A stretch of DNA of 64,000 bases. Source: Paenibacillus sp. FSL R5-0345. GTDB lineage: Bacteria > Bacillota > Bacilli > Paenibacillales > Paenibacillaceae. Position numbers and translations under genes: made by a program. This document shows, one piece after another, positions 1-8,299 of the stretch. The DNA lies in assembly GCF_000758585.1 (NCBI RefSeq), contig NZ_CP009281.1:6723173-6787172 (forward strand), given 5' to 3'. Below the pieces are notes generated by a model. The model was not told where the DNA came from and ran no database searches. It saw nothing but the letters and a program-made list of their open reading frames with translations. The first letter of the stretch is position 1, and each line of letters begins with the position of its first letter.

Positions 1-42
1 ACAAGTATATATACATATTAAAATTGTTATCTGAGGGAAGAG

Positions 43-72
43 AAAACCCCGACCTAAAGAATTCGGGGTTTT
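43..72. terminator. Bidirectional intrinsic terminator
   Basis: Ten-base arms AAAACCCCGA and TCGGGGTTTT around a 10-nt loop, with A- and T-runs on either side. It lies 12 nt past the stop of the minus-strand gene that ends at 85 and would terminate it. Confidence 0.8.
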
Positions 73-84
73 CTGAAAATAGTT

Positions 85-525
85 TTACTTATTCAGCTTT
101 AATCTGATTTTGGGGTTTGCATCGCTCACCTCAATGTCCGTATCTATGCTGTAATTCTTTAACATTGCCACAACAAGAATAACCGTCAGCGCTACAATAG
201 CTGTGATGATAACTGTTTCAGTGATACCCAAGAAACCTGCTTGTGGCTGAACAGAAGGGTCCTTCTCCAGCAACTCCAGCTTGTTTTTAACCTTGTAGGC
301 TCTGCCCACGTTTTCTGCCAGCTCTCCTACGATGATGATGGTACCGTATCTCTTACTTACGGCATCCTCCAGTTCTACCTTAGTGCTGACCGTGACTTGC
401 CGATCTGAGAATGTCAGTGCCTGACGAAATCGCCTGTTGTCCTGTTTCTCTGCTCTTCTCACCGCTGCTTCCGCTTTTGTCATGTCTATCTTATTTCTCA
501 GCATGTCAAAAAAAAGAATTGCCAA
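85..525 (-). CDS. Hypothetical protein with one C-terminal transmembrane segment
   Basis: 146 aa. I chose a TTG start at 525 because a GGAGG ribosome-binding site sits a few bases upstream. The N-terminal 90 residues are charged, with a possible short helical region rich in Arg, Lys and Glu. One hydrophobic segment at about residues 98-122 is followed by a polar tail ending in lysines, so a tail-anchored or single-pass membrane protein is likely. I recognise no family. It is followed by a strong terminator and preceded by an unrelated minus-strand gene, so it is probably the last gene of its unit or monocistronic. Confidence 0.65.
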   Translation of the reverse strand: MAILFFDMLRNKIDMTKAEAAVRRAEKQDNRRFRQALTFSDRQVTVSTKVELEDAVSKRYGTIIIVGELAENVGRAYKVKNKLELLEKDPSVQPQAGFLGITETVIITAIVALTVILVVAMLKNYSIDTDIEVSDANPKIRLKLNK

Positions 526-615
526 GTGCTACGCCTCCGTTCTACTATCTATTATTTATAGATTCCCCATGTCCTTTAGAAGCGACATGGGGACTTCTAA
601 ATTTATAAAGACTGG

Positions 616-2013
616 TTACTTCGTAGCAGCTTCCAGAAGAGTTAGGATGTCAGCATATCCATTATCCCTTGCCGTACTTAGAGCAAATTCATTTGGAACT
701 GCACCTGCTTGAAGCAGCAGCTTCACGGTTGAAGCTTTTCCACTGTATGCTGCTGAACTAAGTGGTGACGTAAAGGAATAGCCTAAATTTGGTTCAGCAC
801 CCTGGGACAGCAGATATGTGACGATTTCGTCGTTGCCTTTAAGTGCTGCTGCCATCAGCGGGGTCCGGTTTTGGGGTAGAGCGTTAGCATCGACATGGTT
901 TGTTCCGACTAGACGCTTTACTTCGCTAAGCACTCCGTCCTCAGCCGCCTGCACGAGACCCATCTCGCCTGTGTAACTCGTCACTGTGCCTTTATCCAGA
1001 CGCGCCTGTGCCTCATCGTCAAACTCAATGGCCTGACCTTTGCCGCGATTGGCCTGTAACTGATACTCTTCTAAAGCAGTAAAGATATTACCGGCTATGA
1101 AAACTGTTACAGGAGAATCATACTGAACGCCAAGACGATTGAGCACACTGATTTGAGACTTGCCTACAGAAATTCCCACCATTTCGATGACATCTTCTTT
1201 AGCCAGCTTCTTAGAACCGGCGTAGAAAATCTGGAAGAACAGGCCACCGCTTTCATTCTCTCCATAGGCCATAGTGGTGATCTGTCCATTTTTTGCGGTC
1301 AGTTCCTGTACGTCAAAGATTCGGATTCGACTAACCTCAGTAATTGTGGAGCTGTACTGGGCTGGATTCTTTGACATATTAGCTGAACTTACCTGTTTAG
1401 CTTTGTCGTAGAGAGAGAACTTGTCCCGATTAGTCGCAAAGAACGCGTCACTGTTACTCTCCAGAATCTTATAGGTAGCATCTGGCATCTTGACACCTGT
1501 CGACGTTTCGCTCTTTATCGCATCCCGCATGACAGTGGCATAGCCTTTGTACACGCCGCTATCCGCTTTCGGAAGCTGGGATTTGTCAGTTGAAATGAGG
1601 ACGGAACGAGAAGTGCTATCCCACTCGACCTTCTCACCAAGGGCTTCACCGATGAAGCGTAGCGGCACCATTGTACTTCCATTTATGATTTGTGGAGCAG
1701 CGTCCAAAGCCACTTTGGTTTCTCCGATCCAAGCGCCCTTCCAACCAATCTGTAGGCGGATGGTCTTGTCATCCTTTGTAGCATCGATGATTTGCTGCTT
1801 GCCATCCCACTTAACCGTTGCACCTAGTGCCTCGAAAATGGCTCGCATGGGAACCAACGTTGATCCGTCCTTGATGATTGCCGATTGTTCGAAGGTTTGT
1901 AGTTTTCCTTTCAGATACACGTTAATCGTGCTGTCTGCAAGAGCAGTCCCAGCTTGTGCGAGCAGCATTGTAGCGACGGTAAGAGTAATGATGATTCGTT
2001 TTTTCATTTGCAT
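616..2013 (-). CDS. Secreted copper-amine-oxidase-N domain protein with C-terminal ankyrin repeats
   Basis: 465 aa. An N-terminal signal peptide (basic MQMKK, hydrophobic stretch, cut near ALADS at 25-29) is followed by a copper amine oxidase N-terminal domain (about 30-145), recognisable from the repeated pattern of a VPMRAIFEALGA-type strand-helix and its second copy VPLRFIGEALGE. This domain is a common extracytoplasmic module in Paenibacillus and does not imply oxidase activity. The middle part is unassigned. Residues about 350-465 form ankyrin repeats, with TPLMAAALKGND and TVKLLLQAGA signatures. The start has GGAGG nine bases upstream. It is probably exported and may act in protein interactions at the cell surface; the exact role is unknown. 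Confidence 0.85.
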   Translation of the reverse strand: MQMKKRIIITLTVATMLLAQAGTALADSTINVYLKGKLQTFEQSAIIKDGSTLVPMRAIFEALGATVKWDGKQQIIDATKDDKTIRLQIGWKGAWIGETKVALDAAPQIINGSTMVPLRFIGEALGEKVEWDSTSRSVLISTDKSQLPKADSGVYKGYATVMRDAIKSETSTGVKMPDATYKILESNSDAFFATNRDKFSLYDKAKQVSSANMSKNPAQYSSTITEVSRIRIFDVQELTAKNGQITTMAYGENESGGLFFQIFYAGSKKLAKEDVIEMVGISVGKSQISVLNRLGVQYDSPVTVFIAGNIFTALEEYQLQANRGKGQAIEFDDEAQARLDKGTVTSYTGEMGLVQAAEDGVLSEVKRLVGTNHVDANALPQNRTPLMAAALKGNDEIVTYLLSQGAEPNLGYSFTSPLSSAAYSGKASTVKLLLQAGAVPNEFALSTARDNGYADILTLLEAATK

Positions 2014-2106
2014 TGATAGATTCCTCCGTTAGGTCTGATAAAGTAGTATAAAATAATATAAAACATGATTCGGTAATACTTTAAAATATAGTTAGGGCAT
2101 TGTAAC

Positions 2107-2183
2107 CACACTAAAAGATGTTATTTATGCCATATTTATTATCTATGGATGTTATATTTTAGTCAAATAACATTTGTAGTGTG
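2107..2183. repeat. Long imperfect inverted repeat upstream of the XRE regulator
   Basis: The left arm at 2107-2126 begins CACACTA and ends TGTTATTT; the right arm at 2165-2183 is its imperfect reverse complement (AAATAACA...TAGTGTG). Arms are about 19-20 bases and are separated by 38 bases. It lies between the divergent ankyrin gene and the XRE gene and could be an operator bound by a dimer, possibly the XRE protein itself (inference). Confidence 0.5.
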
Positions 2184-2230
2184 TTAAGTCTGAGAAGCCC
2201 CTCAGGTAAGATTTTCTTGAGGTGGTATTT

Positions 2231-2569
2231 GTGTCTGATGTGGTGAAAAGAGTCGGAGAAAGGATACGTCGGCTGCGCAAGGATAAAGGATTATCCCAAG
2301 AGCAGTTAGCGGAATTATCCGGTTTACATACGAATTATGTGGGTCAGGTGGAGCGCGGGGAGAAGAACCTGACGATTGAGACATTGCAGAAGGTTGTTGT
2401 TGGGTTAGGTGTGTCGTTAGAAGAGTTCTTTCGATACCTTGATCCGATGAAGCGTAAGGATACTTTGGGACAGATTGTGGAGATGCTGTCGGAGCGTTCT
2501 GCGCAAGACCAAGTAATGGCCTTGAGAGTGCTACAAACCGTATTAGATTGGGAGAAATCAAAGAATTAG
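2231..2569 (+). CDS. XRE-family helix-turn-helix transcriptional regulator
   Basis: 112 aa from a GTG start at 2231, chosen because TGAGGTGG lies immediately upstream at normal spacing; an in-frame GTG at 2222 overlaps that site. Residues about 5-62 form a lambda-repressor-type helix-turn-helix (RIRRLRKDKGLSQEQLAEL, then the recognition helix around HTNYVGQVERG). The C-terminal 45 residues are helical and may dimerise. It resembles both general XRE regulators and the controller proteins of restriction-modification systems. A long inverted repeat just upstream could be its operator. It overlaps no gene; a small acidic protein follows 50 bases downstream. Confidence 0.85.
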   Translation: MSDVVKRVGERIRRLRKDKGLSQEQLAELSGLHTNYVGQVERGEKNLTIETLQKVVVGLGVSLEEFFRYLDPMKRKDTLGQIVEMLSERSAQDQVMALRVLQTVLDWEKSKN

Positions 2570-2619
2570 AGTTAGACATTGGGTTCCTCGGTATACTAAG
2601 ACAACAGGAGATGATATTA

Positions 2620-2925
2620 ATGACAACTGAAAACGATATGCACGGTGAAAAACCTTATATTGATATTAATGAATTGAGCAGCTTCGTGTCTCAAAAAACG
2701 TGTCATGATGCTGACCTGATTGAAACTGTTATTGGTTACTCAGACGAGTACATTAACAACAAAGAAGAAGATGAGAATGGCGAGGTTCATATTGATAATG
2801 ACGAGCTCATAGTTCATATTTTAAAACAGCAGGACATTGCTTTAACTGAGAAAGAAGTGGAGGAAATACTGGAGGCAGAGTTGGAGTTTTTAGAGATAAA
2901 GGGCATTGCTGTTCCAGAGGAATAA
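2620..2925 (+). CDS. Small acidic hypothetical protein
   Basis: 101 aa from the ATG at 2620, which has CAGGAG at a suitable distance; the open frame extends further upstream to 2548 but that would overlap the XRE gene and lacks a ribosome-binding site. The protein is strongly acidic, with Glu-rich helices near the C-terminus (EKEVEEILEAELEFLEI). No motif recognised. It is co-oriented with the XRE gene and may be co-transcribed. Confidence 0.6.
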   Translation: MTTENDMHGEKPYIDINELSSFVSQKTCHDADLIETVIGYSDEYINNKEEDENGEVHIDNDELIVHILKQQDIALTEKEVEEILEAELEFLEIKGIAVPEE

Positions 2926-2938
2926 AGTATTCCGTCAT

Positions 2939-3199
2939 TTAGTCGACTATAGGCTTGCTGTCCATGTATCGGGCTGCGAGTCTTTTTTCTATTCGAACAA
3001 GTAGCAGTTCACGATCCAACTTGACTTGAATCTCGTGCATTGCGACAACGACCTCATGAACGGTCGGGAGATGAATCGGCCCGTCCTTTTTGAAGAGCAT
3101 CTGAAGCACAGTGTCTATGGTCTCGGAACAGGTCTCGATACGGTTAACCAGCGTATCCTCACTTTTTACGAGTGATTCGTAATTGGATCTATTCTGCAT
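2939..3199 (-). CDS. Small hypothetical protein, probably helical
   Basis: 86 aa. The ATG at 3199 has a GGGGGTG ribosome-binding site nine bases upstream. Sequence is predominantly helical and charged, without Cys pairs or membrane segments. It follows the 125-aa gene that ends at 3206 with a six-base gap, so the two are very likely one transcript. No family recognised. Confidence 0.6.
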   Translation of the reverse strand: MQNRSNYESLVKSEDTLVNRIETCSETIDTVLQMLFKKDGPIHLPTVHEVVVAMHEIQVKLDRELLLVRIEKRLAARYMDSKPIVD

Positions 3200-3205
3200 T
3201 AGATT

Positions 3206-3583
3206 TCACCCCCTTTCCTTATGTGCGGCTTCATGTGCTTCCGTAGAAACATAGAACGGTACATTTAATTGAGAGACCCAGCCTAGCGCTAGTTCAATTG
3301 GGCTCCCCTCCATTATTGGAGGTCCATCTGCCCACTCTTCCTCTCGGGCAAATTGAATTTCGGTCGGGGTCAATAAGACATACATATCGGTTCCGTCAAA
3401 ATATGGGTTAATGGATTGATCTTCATGAAAAGTTAGGGCTACCCGCAGCTTAAGAATCAATGGTTGATGGCGCTCTAATTTTTCATGTTCCATTGCAGCC
3501 ACCGCTAAAATGTGAATCGTATCATCAGAATTAAATGATATTTTGAGAAAATCCAAAATTCTTTGCTGCTGTTCCTTGTCCAT
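3206..3583 (-). CDS. Hypothetical protein, first gene of a two-gene unit
   Basis: 125 aa from the ATG at 3583 (MDKEQQQRI), preceded by AAGGAG; the longer frame from 3616 lacks such a site. Soluble, acidic protein with no recognised motif; the central part looks like mixed strand and helix. It is transcribed together with the 86-aa gene downstream. It lies just past the terminator of the methyltransferase gene, so it is probably expressed separately from the restriction island. Confidence 0.6.
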   Translation of the reverse strand: MDKEQQQRILDFLKISFNSDDTIHILAVAAMEHEKLERHQPLILKLRVALTFHEDQSINPYFDGTDMYVLLTPTEIQFAREEEWADGPPIMEGSPIELALGWVSQLNVPFYVSTEAHEAAHKERG

Positions 3584-3620
3584 AGTAGTTAGGTCTCCTT
3601 TTAAGTGAGAATACAAAATA

Positions 3621-3645
3621 CCCCTATTCGCTGTTGGAATAGGGG
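3621..3645 (-). terminator. Probable terminator of the methyltransferase-EcoRII gene
   Basis: Arms CCCCTATTC and GAATAGGGG with a seven-base loop, followed on the minus strand by TATTTTGTATT. It is about 170 bases past the stop at 3817. Confidence 0.6.
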
Positions 3646-3816
3646 CATTCGTTGTTGATACTGGGCTTTATTGTAGATAATATTTCTTTCTAGTTGAGTT
3701 TTGCTTACCTCCATTAGTGCATTTCTGTCGTATCTACAATTATTATATCTAAATGAAAATCCACTTAAGACGATAAAATAGTAGACCCATGGTTGGGAGT
3801 AACGTATGAGTCTATT

Positions 3817-5937
3817 CTATAATTCCTTTTTTTTAGTATCCATCAAACCACAGAAATTTGAGAGGGAAAGTATCTTGGAACGATATTCAATAGGATAAAA
3901 GGAAAGATATTTGTTTGGCACAACTAATGAAACGTTACTTAACTCCATATCTTCCAAGGTTTTAGCACTCATACCTTTTTCTAAAGTTACAATAAATAGC
4001 GGAGGTCCTTCAGGATTTAAGTAATCCCTCCAATTCTCTTTACATGTAACTAGCGAAAGTAAATTCACTTTTTCATTGTTATTACTTATGAATCTAAATC
4101 CACGTTTTTTCGAAGTCACTACTTGGAATTCGTAATTCAATTTTGACTGCTTAAAGATAAAGTCTAAATGGAATTGAAATGTCAACTCAGTTCTCAGTTG
4201 TCTGGTTTGTGCAGCTGTGGAGGCAAACTCTAATAATAACTCGAGATCATTGAATGGCTTTTGGAGCTTATCTTGATATATACTTTTCTCTAATGATTTA
4301 GTTATCATGTACTCAAGTTCAATTAACTCGAGAAGTAAAGCATCAACATTAGTATTATCAATCTCCATATCTACTAAAGAATTAGAATTGAAATACAAGT
4401 TCTGTGCCTTTTGTGAAATCTGTCGTGGAGTGAGCATTTTGTTTGATACTGAATTAACAAGACCTTCATTTAGCTTGTCAGACAAGCCCAAGTCACTTTT
4501 TTCAATATTATCAATTAACCCATAATTACCAACATTTTCAGTTGGAGATATTGAAAATGTTTCTAGGAAAGAATCAGCATCTTTTCCTGATAGCACATAA
4601 CCTAGATATTCATCACTATTAACCTTAATAAAAATTAAAAGATCGCCTAAATAACTATCGGAAAATAAAGGGAATTTTTTTCCGAAACGAGTTATTCTAT
4701 ATTCACTTCTTGACTTTTTACCATACCACTTAAACATACTATCACTGTGTAAATCTAATTGCTCCCAATAAATTCTCACAGCTCTCTCTTTATTCACTTC
4801 TTTTTCTCCCGGTTTATCAAACAAGATTGACCAAGAGTCTTTTGGAATATATATTCCTGATTGATGAGATCCGGTTTTCCCAATATCGTTTGCTGAAATA
4901 AACTTATAGAAAAATTGTCCATATTGCGATGCCCTAGCAATTGCTTCATCTCTATTATTATCATAAAAATACTTACTTCTATTATAGCTATCTACAACTT
5001 TCTTTGCTTTTAAAGCTTTAATCATACATTCTGCTATTTTTTCAACTACCGGTACAGCTACTGAATTACCAAACTGCTTGTACGCAGCTGCATCGGAAAC
5101 TACAATACGATAGTTTTCAGGAAACCCTTGCAATCTAGCACACTCACGTGGGGTTAACCGTCTTGGATTCTGGCCCTTTTGTGGAATTAAAATTTCTGAA
5201 CCATCTTTGTAATATCGTGCGGATAATGTTCGCGTTGAACTATTAAAATCAACTAGCCCATAACCAAAACCATTTCCTGCTTTTTGGTGTTTTTCAGCAT
5301 AGCTCTGAAGATATTTCCACAAGTTATCAGTCAATGTGTACTTTTCATCGACTTGTTGTTCTAATATCGAACTAACTGGAGGGCCTTGTTCAGGAAGCGT
5401 AGGGAACTCGAATGCTATTGGATCTAAAAATCCAACTAAGTATATACGCTCTCGATGTTGGGGCACTAATCCCTTAGCATCAAGAATCGCATCATACACC
5501 TTATAACCCAGTTCCTTTTGCAGAACTCTCATAATCGTACGAAAGGTTTTATTATCATCATGAGACCTAAGGTTTTTTACATTTTCTAATAAAAAGGCTT
5601 TGGGCCTTTTAGCACGAATAATTCGAGCAATTTCGAAAAATAAAGTACCCTGTGTTTCATCTGCAAACCCATGGCTCCGACCTAAGGAATTCTTCTTAGA
5701 AACTCCAGCAAGACTGAAAGGTTGACATGGGAAACCTGCTAAAAGAATATCATGGTCTGGAATTTGCTCAGAAGATACATCACGTATGTCACCTACTGGT
5801 CTATATCCAAAATTGGCTTCATAGGTCTCCTGTGCCTTTTGGTCCCACTCGGATGAGAATACACATTTACCACCCTGTTTTTCAAAGGCAATACGTATAC
5901 CACCTATTCCAGCAAATAAATCTATAAACTTAAACAT
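3817..5937 (-). CDS. DNA (cytosine-5) methyltransferase fused to an EcoRII-like restriction enzyme with degenerate nuclease site
   Basis: 706 aa from the ATG at 5937, which has AAAGAGG nine bases upstream; a longer frame to 6045 lacks a site. Residues 1-310 are a complete m5C methyltransferase: FAGIGG (motif I), PCQPFS with catalytic Cys71 (IV), ENVKNL (VI), QHRERIYLVGF (VIII), RECARLQGFPE (IX) and QFGNSVAVP (X). Residues about 346-470 match the EcoRII N-terminal recognition domain (SANDIGKTGSHQSGIYIPK, then SRSEYRITR). Residues about 540-698 match the EcoRII catalytic domain, but the PDFLFP acidic site reads RGFRFI (612-617) and the KTTCK lysine site reads LVTCK (629-633). From recalled EcoRII sequence I infer an intact methylase with an inactive nuclease. 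It is divergent from the SNF2 operon. Confidence 0.9.
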   Translation of the reverse strand: MFKFIDLFAGIGGIRIAFEKQGGKCVFSSEWDQKAQETYEANFGYRPVGDIRDVSSEQIPDHDILLAGFPCQPFSLAGVSKKNSLGRSHGFADETQGTLFFEIARIIRAKRPKAFLLENVKNLRSHDDNKTFRTIMRVLQKELGYKVYDAILDAKGLVPQHRERIYLVGFLDPIAFEFPTLPEQGPPVSSILEQQVDEKYTLTDNLWKYLQSYAEKHQKAGNGFGYGLVDFNSSTRTLSARYYKDGSEILIPQKGQNPRRLTPRECARLQGFPENYRIVVSDAAAYKQFGNSVAVPVVEKIAECMIKALKAKKVVDSYNRSKYFYDNNRDEAIARASQYGQFFYKFISANDIGKTGSHQSGIYIPKDSWSILFDKPGEKEVNKERAVRIYWEQLDLHSDSMFKWYGKKSRSEYRITRFGKKFPLFSDSYLGDLLIFIKVNSDEYLGYVLSGKDADSFLETFSISPTENVGNYGLIDNIEKSDLGLSDKLNEGLVNSVSNKMLTPRQISQKAQNLYFNSNSLVDMEIDNTNVDALLLELIELEYMITKSLEKSIYQDKLQKPFNDLELLLEFASTAAQTRQLRTELTFQFHLDFIFKQSKLNYEFQVVTSKKRGFRFISNNNEKVNLLSLVTCKENWRDYLNPEGPPLFIVTLEKGMSAKTLEDMELSNVSLVVPNKYLSFYPIEYRSKILSLSNFCGLMDTKKKEL

Positions 5938-6020
5938 TATAGTTTCCTCTTTACTATTATGAAGTAATCTTGCAGCATAATATTTTATTTTAACACCCAA
6001 ACCACATGCGAACAAGCGTT

Positions 6021-6215
6021 TTATTCTTTTATCTTTTCTTTCCATTTAATTAAATCTTGAATAATTTCTGCAAGGTCTTTATGGAACGGATAATTCTCTG
6101 TTATTTTCTCAAACTGATCTTCATCGTATTGATTCCAATCTGTATTTTTCCATGCCTTATTAAGCTCGGTCATACTATCAATACACCCGTCAATATTTTT
6201 TATAAATTTTTCCAA
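6021..6215 (-). CDS. Small hypothetical protein upstream of the methyltransferase
   Basis: 64 aa with a TTG start at 6215 and AGAGGTG about eight bases upstream. Amphipathic, Lys- and Glu-rich and helical, with two Trp and repeated Asn/Asp; no recognised motif. The next gene on the strand is the methyltransferase, 83 bases downstream. Being first in the probable transcript it may be a small regulator or accessory factor of the restriction island, but this is position-based inference only. Confidence 0.55.
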   Translation of the reverse strand: MEKFIKNIDGCIDSMTELNKAWKNTDWNQYDEDQFEKITENYPFHKDLAEIIQDLIKWKEKIKE

Positions 6216-6370
6216 CTAAAACACCTCTATTCTTTGTATTCATTATGTATATAATATCACTCAAAACAAAAATGTGGTAAATGGAAGAAACAGGTGACGG
6301 AGCAGATGAAATGTATTATCCTATAACTGGTAGAAAATAAAAAATTCCTTTTATTAGGGCGGAAGCTAAA

Positions 6371-8299
6371 ATGAACAATCATGGCAAATGGATCATCGTT
6401 GAAGATAAATATCTATCTATTCAGTTGATTTCGGGAGCCTCATTTATACCAACTGCTAAAGATATATATATGGCAGAGTTTAAACGGAAGCTAATAATAA
6501 ATGAAATACATATTTCCAAACCATCTGATCAGCTTTTTGGTATAAAAATTTCAAAATTCCCATTAGATCTACGATTAAAACTTGTTAATAAAGACGGTGT
6601 AGGAATCACAGCTGAATCAATAGTTTTACATAATAATCAAAATATTATTGTATCCAGCTTTGATAAGGGATTATCAGACCACCTAATAATTGATGGTACT
6701 TGGTACCCTTATGTAAATGGTGCAAATGAAAAAATTGCAAACCTTTTAACACAAGTAGGAATCAAGGAACTTGATAAAATCAACTTGCGACAATACGTAA
6801 ACCTTCGTTCTAGCGGTAATCCTTATATATTAGATGAAGTTACCTCCTTGCCTTTAGATAAAAGTGCAGTGCTGGATAAATCAGTGCTGGATATACCTGG
6901 TTTTATTGGCAAGCTGTATCCTTACCAGTACCAAGGATACCGTTGGTTACAAATGATTTCAGACCAAGATGCTGGATGTATACTAGCAGATGAAATGGGT
7001 CTTGGTAAAACTGCACAAATTATCGCCTTGTTATCAAGTGAAGGCAGTAGAAACAACAATCCTTCGTTAGTTGTAGCACCTGTTACCTTACTAGAAAACT
7101 GGAAAAGAGAATTCGCCAAATTCGCACCAAGTCTAAAGATATTAATTCATCAAGGTGCAAGACGCACAGGTCTATATTCTGATATGTTAGATTTTCAAGT
7201 GGTAATCACTTCTTATGAAACTGTCCTTCGGGATTTATCCATTATTGAGATGATTGATTGGAACATTGTTGTAACAGATGAAGCACAAGCGATTAAGAAT
7301 CCCTCCGCAAAACGAACCATAGCTATAAAGCAAATTCCACGCAGAACTTCAATCGCAGTGACAGGAACACCTGTGGAAAATAGACTAATTGATTTATGGT
7401 CTTTGGCTGATTTTTCCTTCCCTAGTTTTCTAGGTGATATTAATCAATTTGAAATGAACTACCCTGAGGAGGTTTTGGGTGCAAGTTCTTTAGAACCGGT
7501 TATTTCACCTATAATGTTACGTAGACGCGTAAAAGAGGTAGCAGGGGACCTACCAGAACGTATCGATATTCCACAAGTATTGGAGTTATCCGATAGCGAA
7601 ATTGAAGGATACGAAAGCTTAAGGCAAAGTATAATTGAGGAATACGGTAAGAACGCCTCATTAGTATCTCTTATTAAGCTAAGAATGTATTGTACCCACC
7701 CCTTCTTGAAGCAAGATCACAAAGATGATGATGATCCTAGTAATTTTGTTAAATATAAACGGATGATTGAAATACTTGAAGAGATTATTTCTAACAAAGA
7801 AAAGGCGATTATCTTTACTTCCTATACAAAAATGACCGATATAATGGTTGGTGATCTTTCCATTAGGCTTGGAATATACTGTGATTTTATAGATGGACGA
7901 GTTGAGGTAGGTGATCGTCAGATAAAAATTGATACCTTCGGGAATATCGATGGATCAGCGGTTTTAATTTTAAATCCAAGAGCTGCCGGATCAGGCTTGA
8001 ATATAACTGCAGCAAATCACGTCATACATTATAATTTAGAATGGAACCCAGCTTTAGAGGACCAAGCATCAGCTAGAGCCTATCGAAGGGGTCAAACAAG
8101 GCCTGTAAATGTATATAAGCTTTATCTGGCCGATACAGTTGAAGAAACGATAAATGACCGTGTTGAGCGAAAAAGAGCACTCTCTGACACAGCTGTTGTC
8201 GGCACAGATGGTTCTAATGATTATACTGATATACTCCAAGCATTAATGAAATCCCCATCCATAAAGAGGAGTAATGATAGCCATGAAACAAACAACTGA
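6371..8299 (+). CDS. SNF2-family DEAD/H helicase-like ATPase (restriction island)
   Basis: 642 aa. Residues 1-175 are an unassigned N-terminal region. The SNF2 ATPase core follows: LADEMGLGKT (Walker A, 205-214), VVAPVTLLENW (Ia), VTDEAQ (Walker B, 301-306), VTGTPVENR (III), AIIFTSYTKM (IV), NPRAAGSGLNIT (V) and QASARAYRRGQTRPV (VI). All key residues are present, so it should be an ATP-driven double-stranded DNA translocase or remodeller. The start has a weak purine-rich site (GCGGAAG). It opens a five-gene plus-strand run, overlapping the EcoRII-N gene by 17 bases, which predicts a common complex or pathway. SNF2 proteins with cytosine methylases and MORC ATPases are known from restriction-like islands. 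Confidence 0.92.
   Translation: MNNHGKWIIVEDKYLSIQLISGASFIPTAKDIYMAEFKRKLIINEIHISKPSDQLFGIKISKFPLDLRLKLVNKDGVGITAESIVLHNNQNIIVSSFDKGLSDHLIIDGTWYPYVNGANEKIANLLTQVGIKELDKINLRQYVNLRSSGNPYILDEVTSLPLDKSAVLDKSVLDIPGFIGKLYPYQYQGYRWLQMISDQDAGCILADEMGLGKTAQIIALLSSEGSRNNNPSLVVAPVTLLENWKREFAKFAPSLKILIHQGARRTGLYSDMLDFQVVITSYETVLRDLSIIEMIDWNIVVTDEAQAIKNPSAKRTIAIKQIPRRTSIAVTGTPVENRLIDLWSLADFSFPSFLGDINQFEMNYPEEVLGASSLEPVISPIMLRRRVKEVAGDLPERIDIPQVLELSDSEIEGYESLRQSIIEEYGKNASLVSLIKLRMYCTHPFLKQDHKDDDDPSNFVKYKRMIEILEEIISNKEKAIIFTSYTKMTDIMVGDLSIRLGIYCDFIDGRVEVGDRQIKIDTFGNIDGSAVLILNPRAAGSGLNITAANHVIHYNLEWNPALEDQASARAYRRGQTRPVNVYKLYLADTVEETINDRVERKRALSDTAVVGTDGSNDYTDILQALMKSPSIKRSNDSHETNN

Noticed and set aside
3601..3714. 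Minus-strand 37-codon frame between the methylase and the 125-aa gene
   Set aside because: No ribosome-binding site, and the terminator hairpin lies inside it.
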